From assembly GCF_964656455.1 (NCBI RefSeq), contig NC_135718.1:55395008-55459007 (forward strand): a DNA stretch of 64,000 bases. The letters run 5' to 3'. This document shows, piece by piece, positions 54,785 to 64,000 of the stretch (position 1 is its first letter; each line of letters begins with the position of its first letter). The notes beneath the pieces were generated by a model. The model ran no database searches. It was given only the letters and a program-made list of their open reading frames with translations, and was not told where the DNA came from. Origin of the DNA: Halichoerus grypus (Eukaryota > Chordata > Mammalia > Carnivora > Phocidae). Made by a program: the position numbers and the translations under genes.

Positions 54785-55180
54785 CAAAGGGGAGAACTTC
54801 AACTCAATTGCTTAAGCTAGTAGGGAGATTTCCTGGCTACTGTATGGAAATGTCTAGAAGTAGATCTCATAGTTTCAGGTACAGTTAGATCCAGGTGCTC
54901 AGATGACATTGTCTGGAGTCTCTCTTTCCACCTCTTGGCTCTGTGTTTCCAAGTTGGCTTCAAGCTCCATTATGGTCTTTCTAAGGGGTGGCAGACGTGG
55001 CCATCAGCAGCTGAAGACTTTCTGTTTAGCAACCCTAGTTGAGAGCAAACTCCACTTCCCCAAGCACTTAGTAAATTTCCAGAAGATGCTCATAGGCTCT
55101 CGTTGGCCAGGTTTGGGTCATGGAACCCCAGCTGAATTAATCACCATGTCCAGGGAAAATGGAGTGTCTGGTTCACCACT
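54785..55180. mobile_element. Old interspersed repeat, family uncertain
   Basis: Contains aattgcttaagctagtaggg, tagatccaggtgctcagatg, gtggccatcagcagctgaag, cgttggccaggtttgggtca and aatcaccatgtccagggaaa. The same wording in the same order is seen, more decayed, at 34150-34480. Confidence 0.5.
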
Positions 55181-55498
55181 GGAGCTGTGGGGCAGGGTCA
55201 GCCCCCACTGGGTCAGCACACGCTGGGGGTGGAGGAGGGGTGGCTCCCCAAAGGAAAAACCAGAAGGAGGGCGAGTGGAGGCTGTAGGTAAGAACAGCAG
55301 CTGCCTGCCATAAAATCGGGAGGTCTGCATTCTCTTCTGTAAAAGGGGTAATGGTTGTACCTCACAGCCAGTTGGCAGGGGGTAACGTGCACTCTGTCAG
55401 CCCCAAGCCACTGTAAAAAGGAAAGAGGAAAATTTGGGGCATCCGGTGGGTCTTTCATTTGGGGGACCTCTGATAGTCACACCACAACCTCCTATTAA
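55181..55498. other. Unassigned sequence
   Basis: A weak MIR trace (cttctgtaaaaggggtaatg, acctcacagccagttggc) at about 55335-55400. Otherwise nothing recognised. Confidence 0.3.
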
Positions 55499-55514
55499 AA
55501 GAAAGTCCCACAGA

Positions 55515-56142
55515 ATATAAGATGGCACAGCTGCTAGGGAAAACAATATGGAGGTTCCTCAAAAAATTAAAAATAGAACGACCACATGATCCAACAATTC
55601 CACTTCTGGGTATATACCCCAAAGAAATGAGAGCAGACTCAGATATGAGTACACCCGTCTTCCCAGCAGCCCTAATCACAATGGCCAAAAGGCGGAAGCA
55701 ACTCAAGTGCCCATTGATGAACAAATAAATAGACAAATAAAACGTGGTGTAGTCAGTGGACTATTATGCAGCCTTAAAAAGGAAGGAGTTCATGACACAC
55801 GCAACAACATGGATGAACCTCGAGGACTTGTCATGCCAAGGGAAAGTAAGCCAGTCATGAAAAGGACTCATATTGTGTGTTTTCACGTAGATGCGGTACC
55901 TGGAATAGTCAGATTCAGAGAGACAGGAAGGAGAAGGGTGATCGTCAGGGGCTGGGAGGACGGGGCACAGAAATCAGTGGGTCATAGCTACGCGGTTTCA
56001 GTTTGGGATGACGACAAGTTCTCGCTGATGGTTGCACAACAGTGTGATTGTACTTAATGCCACCGAGCCATACATCTAAAAATGGTTAACGTGGTAAATT
56101 TCATGTATGTTTTACCATAATTTTTTTTTTTTTAATTTTAAG
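55515..56142 (+). mobile_element. 5'-truncated L1 with target duplication
   Basis: ORF2 C-terminus and 3' UTR remnant: gggaaaacaatatggaggtt, gatccaacaattccacttct, caatggccaaaaggcggaag, acaacatggatgaacctcga, ggtgatcgtcaggggctggg, ending in a T-rich/A-rich tail. The 16-bp flanks aagaaagtcccacaga (55499-55514) and aagaaagtctcacaga (56143-56158) differ at one base. Confidence 0.92.
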
Positions 56143-56158
56143 AAGAAAGTCTCACAGA

Positions 56159-57334
56159 GGCGTATTCCTCATTCAAGGATAATTAACTCAAAACTCCTTT
56201 CAGAAGCAATGGAAAATGCGGGGGCAGGGTGAGGGTGTCATTGGGGCAAACTCCTCCCCGAAGCCCTCAAACCATGCCAGGTCAACGCTGGGGGCCCCTG
56301 TCCCCGCAGACTAGTGGATGGGAACTCTGCCTCTGTGGGCCAGTGGGTGGCTGAGAGGCTGTGGCCTGTTTCTGTGACCCTGGCTGAACGCTCCTTCCTC
56401 TACACAGACACAGGACAAAGCAGTTGCTTCCAGCACCGCCACGTGCCCATCCTGAGAGTGGAGGTCCTGCCTCCTGCACCCCGACACACCAGGCCCTCGA
56501 GGGCCTCTTGCCTGGGAGGACGCCAGAGGTTCAGGGGGCTGCCTGGGGCTGCGCACCGTCGGTTGGTGGCAGAGCCGGGCCTGGACACTGTGTCGCCTCC
56601 TGAGAGCCGTACGGACGCTGTGCTGGGTGGCGGCCATCTGTCCCCACACTGTGACCCTACTGACCTTGAAAACTGCACCTCGGCTAAGGTCACTCCTGGT
56701 GCACAACTTGAACGGCTCTTAGAATAAAATTCAAACTCCGAATCACCCCCAGGGGTCAGTAGGCTTGGCCCTCGGTGTCTCCAGCCTCATCTCCTGGGTC
56801 CCTTGGCGGGCAGGGTTGCCTGCCACGTGACCCCCTGCAGGCCTCGGCCTGCTGGCTCCTCCTCTGGGAAGGTCCCTCTCCCGGCTGTCCGTGGGGCCTG
56901 CTCTATGCCCCGCTCCAGGCCCCCACTCAAATCCCATTGCCCCCACGGGTACCTGATCTAAAGTGGCCTTTCTCAGTGGTTCCCTGGCTCTCCTCAGGTC
57001 ATTTCCTCCCCAGCACTCACCAGCTCAGCTTCCTTCAGGGGGGAGGAGAGGGACCCTTGCATCATGCCGGCTACGTGGGACCCACTGAGCTCTGGCTTCC
57101 CCAGCAACTGCCTGGCGGGGGTGGGGGGGGCAGCCATCCAGTCCCGAATGACACCGCACTTACATGGTGGGCGGGGAGGGACCAGCGCAAACACTGTCTG
57201 TTCTTTCTCCCCACGTGGTGGCTTGTTCGGGACCCAGTGGTTCCGTGGGAACTTTCTAGGGACAGTCCACAGAACTGAACAAGTGGCTGCATTCTCCAAG
57301 AAGCTGAGGCCAGCATGGTGACATGTCATCTTGG
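56159..57334. other. Unassigned GC-rich sequence
   Basis: The longest frame (56775-57278, 167 codons) overlaps several others and has no motif. A G-run GGGGGTGGGGGGGGC sits at 57116-57131. No repeat recognised. Confidence 0.35.
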
Positions 57335-57465
57335 TTCTGCTTTCCTTCCACCCTGCTCTACTTCCCTCCCCTCACTCTTGCTTCCTGGGGTTGCATCCAC
57401 CATTAAAGCATTAGCACACAAGCTTTGCTGCAGGCTCTGTTCTCTGGGGAACTCAAGCTAAAAAG
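57335..57465 (+). mobile_element. Old repeat 3' end, family uncertain
   Basis: Reads cttgcttcctggggttgcat, accattaaagcattagcaca, ggctctgttctctggggaac, tcaagctaaaaag. It resembles the unresolved end at 23380-23545. Confidence 0.45.
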
Positions 57466-57864
57466 CGTTGACTTTGGTTAAAACCAACACAACACCTAGC
57501 AAAAATAAGTGCTGGAGAAGGATGGATGGACAGATGGATGGATGGATGGAAGCCTTCACTAATAGAACACAGCAAGGAACTGCCTCTAGAGATGCAAACG
57601 TAGATACCTATGTATTCAAGCTAAAAACATTGGTGCAGAAAGCCAGGGAAGCACCACCCCACATATATGCCCCCCTCCCCGTTCCCCTTCCCTATACTAA
57701 AAACACACACTCGGATACTCCTGACCTGTGTATAGCTCGGTCTCTTCCAGATCAAGCCTCTTATGAGCGAACCAAGAGATGGGAAAGAGGTCTGTGACAC
57801 ATGGATGAAAACTCGCCAGTGGCTAGATAATCCTCCTGAAAAATGAGAGCAGGGTGAACACACG
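57466..57864. other. Unassigned sequence with a short ATGG repeat
   Basis: A short (ATGG)n run lies at 57522-57550. No gene recognised. Confidence 0.35.
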
Positions 57865-58100
57865 TGCTCTTGCATACCAAACGCTGCTCTAAGCACTGTG
57901 TGTATAAACTCACAGGATCCTCACAGCCCCATGTGAGCTGGATACTATTACTCCTTGCCTCTTCTAACAAATGAGGTAACTGAGACACAGAGAGGTCATA
58001 TAGCTTTCCCAAGTCACCCAGCCAGTAAGAGGCAGAGAGGGGGTTTGAACCCGGGCCCTCTGCCCCTAGCTGCTGTGCTCCTACACACGCTCCTATAGAG
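57865..58100 (-). mobile_element. MIR SINE, reverse, nearly full length
   Basis: Reads ctgctctaagcactgtgtgt, caggatcctcacagccccat, gagctggatactattactcc, caaatgaggtaactgagaca, cagagaggtcatatagcttt, ggggtttgaacccgggccct. One of the best preserved MIRs here. Confidence 0.92.
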
Positions 58101-58534
58101 AGTGTAGACAATGTTGGTTGGGATCTGGTTTTCCTGTCATCCCAGCCTGGGCTGCCACCGAGTAAGCCAGGCAGCCACGAATGACCTCTCTTCCAGGTGA
58201 CTCTCGCATATCCATGTAACAGCTGGCTTAAAGGAAAGACCCACCCCAAACAGCCACCCCCAGCAAGACCTGAAGGATTCCCTCTTCTCTGCTTGGGTCT
58301 GTCAGAGGAGGAAGGAGGAAGGGGCAGCTTTAGTCTGAATGAAGATTTATGAGTCCCCATCTGCAGACTTCTCCATTCTCCAGATGGAGGGCCCCTGGGG
58401 ATCCCGTCTCAGAGGAAGGGAAGCAGAGCGATGGTGTAGAGAAAAAGCAAGGAGTGATGAAGAGAGGCTAAAAGTGTGAGGTGGCCTCACCCCTTCCCTG
58501 CCAAGCCAATGTGAGGAGACCCATGTCCATGTGG
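58101..58534. other. Unassigned sequence
   Basis: No gene or repeat recognised. A 199-codon minus frame (57761-58360) runs through the MIR into it and is not credible. Confidence 0.3.
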
Positions 58535-58842
58535 CTGGCTCCTTGTCATTCAGGTGACCACTCAAATGTCACTTCCCTAGAGAAGCCTTCCCTCATCACT
58601 GTCTAAAGCAGTCCTCTCACACCACCCTGCCCAGGACCCTCTGTAATTGTCTACACTGTACCCAACCTTCTTGGACACTGTCTTACCTATTTGTCTGCCT
58701 GTTTCTTCTCTGATTCCTGAACTATAACTCATGCTCCATGAGAATAAGGACCTCGGTCTCAGCTCTACCCCAGCACCTACCGCGGTGCCTAGCCCACTGT
58801 AAGTGCTTAATAAATATTTGTTAAATGAATGATTGGAATGTC
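58535..58842 (+). mobile_element. L2 3' end
   Basis: Clear L2: gtcattcaggtgaccactca, aatgtcacttccctagagaa, gccttccctcatcactgtct, catgctccatgagaataagg, agtgcttaataaatatttgt and taaatgaatga at the terminus. Confidence 0.92.
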
Positions 58843-59234
58843 AACAAGTGCTTGTTTAATTAAGTCTCAGGCAAAAGAAACCAACAGTAGAACAACCTTC
58901 CCAATTTACAGAATAATAAAAAGCGGGGATCAGTGTATTTTGTTTACCATTCCTATTTGATCTGGGTGATGCTATACTTTTTTTTCTTCTTCACATAAAC
59001 TCAGGAGATGGGATTCTAGGAACTTAGGTGGGTCATAAACAGGCTAGGTTATACAGCTGAACGGGCTGTGCACTGCACAACTCTGGGGAGTGCCATCCAC
59101 AGTGGAGTCTTGGGGAAGATCAGCCCTGATACCTATATGGGAAGGAGAAGATGATAGGGAGTGAGAGAGAGAGAGATGATTCTGTTCGTGGAGAAAAGGA
59201 TCAGAACAGACCTGGACGAGCATCCACATTAACT
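58843..59234. other. Unassigned sequence
   Basis: A short GAGA run near 59160-59175. No gene or repeat recognised. Confidence 0.3.
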
Positions 59235-59335
59235 GCACTTTCTTTCATTTTACAAATAAGGAAAATGAGCCCCTGAAAAGTGAGATAACTTTACAAAGCA
59301 GAGAAGGAACAAAGCCAGCCAGAGTTCCACAAGGT
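59235..59335 (-). mobile_element. MIR fragment, reverse
   Basis: Reads cattttacaaataaggaaaa, tgagcccctgaaaagtgaga, taactttacaaagcagagaa. Confidence 0.72.
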
Positions 59336-59589
59336 GCCAATAACATCACTATCGTCATGTCTCTTACTGTGTATTTCATCACCCTGTAGGGCGTAAAGGA
59401 GACCGTTCACTCCTTGGAGAGAGAGCAGTGTCCTGCTCCAAAGCTGAAGTTGAGAACTTAAGGTCCTCAAAGGCAGCATGCAGATCTCCAATGGAATAAG
59501 CCACAAGCGGTCAAACACCATGTCTGTCTAGTCCACCACCACCAGCCCCCACCCCTGCCCAAGCTCAAGGCTGGTATGCACGATCAAAT
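59336..59589. other. Unassigned sequence
   Basis: Nothing recognised. Confidence 0.3.
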
Positions 59590-59785
59590 GATACCACCCT
59601 TTACTGAACACTAACTACCTGCCAGGTGCTGTTTCAAGCACTTTACACATATTAACTTACTGAATCCTCTCAACACTCTTATGAAGCAGGTTTTATTACT
59701 GTCCTCATTTTATAAATGGGAAAACTGAGGCACTGTGCAATTAAGTAACTCACACATGGCACACAGCTAGTAATGAGTAAATGAG
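59590..59785 (-). mobile_element. MIR SINE, reverse
   Basis: Reads ctacctgccaggtgctgttt, caagcactttacacatatta, gaagcaggttttattactgt, cctcattttataaatgggaa, aactgaggcactgtgcaatt, acacagctagtaatgagtaa. Confidence 0.92.
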
Positions 59786-59839
59786 TGAACAAACAAGCCT
59801 GTTATGTCATCATTGAGTCCTCCTAAAATGTCCCACCCG

Positions 59840-60015
59840 GGACCTCAGAGAGCGCAGGGTCTGCCCTCAAGGGAGCAAAGGGTTCTTCTCCCTGCAGGAA
59901 TCAGCATGTGCAATGGTCTGGAGGGGAGTCTTGAGAGTGTCCAAATATGGGATGGGACTGGAAGGGCTTGGTGGGGCCAAGAATGGAGTAGGCCTGTGGA
60001 GGAAGTGTATTTTGT
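59840..60015 (-). mobile_element. L2 fragment, reverse
   Basis: The passage aggaatcagcatgtgcaatg, gtctggaggggagtcttgag, ctggaagggcttggtggggc follows the antisense L2 coding-end order. Confidence 0.55.
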
Positions 60016-60444
60016 TTGCCATTCAGAGGTGCTAAGTGGAAGGTGGTAGGGGCCCTCATCTACACACTCACACACACGCAGTGTCTCCAGCTGACAGGAA
60101 GAGGAAATGCCTTGCATTTTCCAGCCGCTTGTCCCCAGGCCAAACCTAAATGCCAGCCCTAAAATAAAAATAGAGCCTGGAAGCAGAGCTATGCTAACAG
60201 CTCCCTCCTGTCTCTGTCACCCTCCTCCCCTCATCCCCTCAGGTTTATTTTTGAATGAGGACACTTCATGAAAGTAACTTGATGCTGGAGAAATCTGAGC
60301 CCTTCTCTTTCATGTTTCCTTCCATTCAGGTTTCTGGAGGGGGAAGAGAAGGAAGGAGGGAAGCATGACTGCCTTTGGTTTAGGAAGAAAACAAAGGGGA
60401 TGCATACAGGCCCTTTCTGCGTGATTCAGTGACCTGGTTGGCAC
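60016..60444. other. Unassigned sequence
   Basis: No gene or confident repeat. Confidence 0.3.
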
Positions 60445-60580
60445 TGAGGATTTGTCAAGCTGACCAACCATGCCAAGCACAGCACAGGAATTAGCATCAA
60501 ATATACCATCCCCGCCCTCAAGGCACTTGCAGTCGCCATGAGGCATGGCCAAAACACAGGAAAGAAGAGCGTACTGCCCA
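60445..60580 (-). mobile_element. L2-like fragment, reverse
   Basis: The passage tgccaagcacagcacaggaa, accatccccgccctcaaggc, acttgcagtcgccatgaggc resembles the antisense L2 3' end. Decayed. Confidence 0.45.
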
Positions 60581-60744
60581 GGGCTAACTCCAGGGACCTC
60601 AAATCAGTCCTAAAAGGCCACCCCTTTGAGCTTGTCCAGAACTTACCAGGGCAAATAAAAGCCAAGGATGAATACCTTCTTACTATGTGTGACTGGAAAC
60701 AAGGAAAGGAAATCCACTCTTGCTATTCTTCTTTAACATTGCAC

Positions 60745-62767
60745 TGGGGTTGAAGCCAATGCAATAAGGCAAGAAAAATAAATAAAAAGCATCTCAATTG
60801 AAAGGAAGAAGCAAAACCGTCTTTATTTGCTGGTAACATGATCACCCATGCAGAAAAACCTATAGCACCTACAAAAAAGTTACTAGAATAAGTGATTTAG
60901 AAAATTGTAGAATGCAAGATCAATATTCAAAAATTAGTTGTATTTCTATATACTAGCAATGAGTAATCAGAAATTGGAATTTAAAATACTGCCGTTTACA
61001 ATAGCATGAAAAAATATGAAATTCTTAGGGATAAATGAAAGATGTGTAAGACCTGCACACTGAAAACTATGAAGCATTGCTGAGAGAAATTAACCAAAAG
61101 AACCAAATAAATGTGGAGACAAGCCATATTCATGGATTAGAAGATTCAATATTGTAAGAATGCCAATTTTCTGCCAAACTGATGTATAGATTCAATGGAA
61201 TCCCAATAAAAATCCCAGCAGGCTTTTGGGAGAAATTGACAAACTGACTCTAAAATTTTATGGAAATGTAAAACATCTAGAACAGTCAAAATAACTTTGA
61301 AAAAGAACAAAACTGAAAGCCTTACTCTATCTGATTTTATGGCTAATTAGAAGACTATAGTAATCAAGACAGTATGGTATTGGTATAAAGATCAATGAAA
61401 ATAATAGTCCAAAATAGGTTCACATATATATGGTCAATTGGTAAAGGATAATCTTTTCAACACATAGTGCTGGAGCAATCAGATACCCATATACAAAAAC
61501 AAAAACAACAACAACAAAAAAAACAACTCTGATTTGTGATTTGCACAATTTACAAAAATTAACTCAAAGGACCATAAAGCTAAATGTAGGAGCTAAACTT
61601 ATAAAACTTCTAGAAAAAAAACACAGGAGAAATCCTAGTGACTTCAGGTTTATCAAAGACTTCATAAATAGGATACAAAAAGTACAAGCTATAAAAGAAA
61701 AAATAAATAAACTGAGCTTCATCAAAATTGTAAATGTTTGCTCTTCAAAAGATGTGGTTATGAAAATGAAAAGGTAAGTCACACACTGGGAAAACCATTT
61801 TCAACACATTTATCCAACAAAGACCTGGTATCTAGACTGTACAAAGAACTCTTATAATTCAATAAGAAGACAACATATAACCCAATTTTTAATTTTTTTT
61901 TGCTTTCTTTTTTTTATTATGTTATGTTAGTCACCATACAGTACATCATTAGTTTTTGATGTAGTGTTCCATGATTACTGTTTGTGTATAATGGCAAAAG
62001 ATTTGAACAGACACTTCACCAATGATTTGGATAACAAAGAAGCACATGAATAAATGCTCAACATCATTAGTCATTAGGGAAATGAAAAAAAAAGCACAAT
62101 GAGATACCATACTCACCCACTCTGATGGCTAAAAATGATTTCAAAAGACTAACCACACCAAATGTTGTCCAGGATGTGGAGCAACTGGAATGCTCATCCA
62201 CTGCTGATAGGAATGCAAAATGGTGCAACAGTTTTAGAAAACAGTTTGGCAGTTTCTTTCCACCGCTAGGTATTTACCCAAGAGAGGCAAAAGCATATGT
62301 CCACACAGGTATGTATTCATGAATGTTCATAGCAGCTTTATTTGTAATAGCCAAAAATCAGGAACAACTCAAACGTCTATCAATAGATAAATGGATGTAC
62401 AAATGGTGGTATATCCACACAATGGAATACTACTCAGCAATAAAAAGTAATAAACTATTGATACACACTATAGCATGGATGAATATCAAAATAATCTGGT
62501 TGAGTGAAAGAAACTGGACCCCCCCCACAAGAAAAGTACATACTGTATGGTTCTACTAATAATATAAGATTCTAGAAAATACAAATAAATCTATAGGATC
62601 AGAAAGCAGATCAATTTTGAGGGCAGTGGCTATGTTCATCATCTTGATTGTGGTGATCAGTTCACAGTGTATACAAACATCAAAATTTATCAAATTGGAC
62701 ACTATAAATATATAGTGTGTAGTGCATCGCCTGTCAGTTATAGCTCCATAAAGCTATAATAAGCAAA
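60745..62767 (+). mobile_element. Long decayed L1 (ORF2 and 3' UTR)
   Basis: About 1.9 kb of plus-strand L1: tttatttgctggtaacatga, tatactagcaatgagtaatc, tgaaaactatgaagcattgc, ggaatcccaataaaaatccc, gatttgaacagacacttcac, gatgtggagcaactggaatg, agcagctttatttgtaatag, caatggaatactactcagca. The reverse-transcriptase and C-terminal coding regions are recognisable but broken by many stops and frameshifts. Confidence 0.92.
61885..61992 (-). mobile_element. Small carnivore L1 3' fragment nested in the older L1
   Basis: The T-rich start (tttttattatgttatgttag) followed by tcaccatacagtacatcatt, agtttttgatgtagtgttcc and atgattactgtttgtgtata is the antisense of a young carnivore L1 3' UTR. The host L1 resumes at about 61992 with tggcaaaagatttgaacaga. 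Exact flanks and target duplication are unclear in the A/T-rich setting. Confidence 0.75.
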
Positions 62768-64000
62768 GGTGTTTTTGAAAAAAAGCTAAGGATGGGCTTA
62801 GATAAGGATTCTTAGCTTTTTGTTTGTTTGTTTGTTTTTGGTTATGGCCCTCTGAGAATCTGATGAAAACCACAGAAAGCCCCCCATGCAGAAATCCACA
62901 CAGCATTCCAGGTGGGTGTGTGGGCCTCCGGAATACCTGTGAAGCCCACCCTCAGACCTCAGCTTCCATGTCCCTGGTCTACAGCAGCATCAAATACTCT
63001 CCACCCAAACATAATGTTTGATAGACCCCTTCCCCTCAGTATCGCCCACCTTGGCCCGGTCTCAAGCATGTGTTTGTGACAAAGCCAGTGGTGGTGACAA
63101 CAAGGCATGGACCCCTGAGACAGAGCCAAAGCATTGGACCCTCTATGGATCATGCCCAGGGGGCTGGCCGCTGAGGCATTGTGCGTGGACGCCTGGACTC
63201 TCGGCCCCCAAGAATAGCAAGGACTAAGAGCAGCCATCCCTGGGGGGCTGGAGGAAACAAGGGCTGCCTCTGTTTCCACCATCTTCCTCTCCTGCCTGGG
63301 TCTCCCAGACACCGACCTCCATCACCGTGGGCAGACACGTGTAACGAGATGGGCCTGGCCACTGGTGCTTCCCTGGTTCCTGAGCCTCGACCCTGACACA
63401 GCTGACCCCTGACTCTGCAAGAATGACCCCAGACCCTAGCTAGCCACAGGCTGACCCCTGGCCCTAGCCCCGGCCCCAGACTGAATGCTAACTCCCATCA
63501 CAGCTGATCCTGACACTGACCCCTCACTGACCCCACGGGGGTGTCTAGACAAGGACCCATGGGTGCTCAGGGCTGAGCCCCTCTTGGGGACACACAGCAA
63601 AATGCATGTTTTCAGTCCTGTTGCCTCTAAATACGTGGCCCAATGACGTGAGAAGGAAAAGGTGGGGGGGCAGGAAGGGCCTCAGCGCGACTTGGCTGCA
63701 TGAGCGAGTATTCCCCATCCTGGAGTCGGAAGACCGAGACGAGACACAGAACAGCCGGCCCTGCCTTGATCTTGCCCCATTTCAAGGGGTGAGGAGAAGT
63801 GGTCTCAGGGCCCCTCTTCACCCTGGGAGTCCCTGGGGACAAGTGGCTCTAACGCCCAGCAGAGGGCGCCGCGTGCCTGCTGACTGGACACTGTGGCCTG
63901 TTTCCTGGGTGCAGGGGTGGGTGGGGGGGCCTTGTTGTGCACTGGCCCCACTAGGCAGCTGCAGGAGGAGGGAGCTCCTGGCACCCGGCTCCAGGCTCCC
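62768..64000. other. Unassigned terminal sequence
   Basis: A short TTTG run at 62820-62837. From about 63385 to 63540 a degenerate CTGACCCC-rich stretch. No gene: frames of 70-117 codons overlap on both strands. CpG becomes a little more frequent towards the end, but no island can be claimed. Confidence 0.35.
63385..63540 (+). repeat. Degenerate CTGACCCC-rich array
   Basis: Variants of ctgacccc and cctgac recur about ten times with irregular spacing (for example cagctgacccctgactctgc, cacaggctgacccctggccc, gacactgacccctcactgac). It resembles a decayed minisatellite. Confidence 0.5.

Noticed and set aside
1..64000. A previously undescribed gene system or operon
   Set aside because: The window has no coding clusters. 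The only truly unusual structure is the inverted duplication with nested SINEs and adjoining L1, which is a genome rearrangement and not a gene system.

Overview
The window is mammalian nuclear DNA from a carnivore. The best evidence is a set of eight tRNA-Lys-type carnivore SINEs (CAN-SINE/SINEC), each with a GGGCGCCTGGGTGGCTCAG-like head, a CT-rich body, an AATAAATAAA tail and in most cases direct target duplications. None has the head typical of the young dog-specific SINEC_Cf subfamily. Together with the sequence of the young copies, this points to a caniform outside the dog family (bear, seal or weasel relatives). That placement is inference from remembered consensus sequences.

I found no protein-coding gene, no convincing exon, no structural RNA gene and no clear promoter. 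All open frames are short (223 codons at most). The longest lie in simple repeats, old transposons or GC-rich non-coding DNA. The window reads as intergenic or intronic sequence dominated by ancient repeats: many MIR and MIR3 SINEs, L2 3' ends, eroded L1 pieces, ERVL and MaLR LTRs, and hAT-type DNA elements. This slow-turnover background carries a few lineage-specific insertions.

Layout. 0-5 kb: MIRs, one 5'-truncated SINE, otherwise unassigned. 5-12.3 kb: a SINE, two MLT1-type LTRs in opposite orientation, a long L1-derived block split by an ERVL LTR, and two L2 3' ends. 12.3-14.7 kb: the most unusual part, a near-perfect inverted duplication (arms 12328-12956 and 13690-14089, spacer 733 bp) whose outer right edge abuts a 5'-truncated L1. 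Its nested SINEs allow the order of events to be read. 15-28 kb: MIR-rich, moderately GC-rich single-copy sequence with purine, CA and GATA tracts and two strong G-quadruplex motifs. 28-38 kb: two minus-strand L1 blocks either side of an AT-rich segment that looks like a conserved non-coding element. 38-53 kb: MIR/L2 background, a SINE, a TGGA tetranucleotide array and a G-rich degenerate repeat. 53-63 kb: an hAT element with a SINE near its left end, a truncated L1 with a 16-bp target duplication, L2/MIR pieces, and a long decayed L1 at 60.7-62.8 kb with a small inverted L1 fragment inside it. The last 1.2 kb is unassigned apart from a degenerate CTGACCCC-rich stretch.

Repeat family names come from recognising consensus features by eye. 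Boundaries of old elements are approximate (about 10-40 bp), while boundaries of young SINEs and L1s with target duplications are close to exact.
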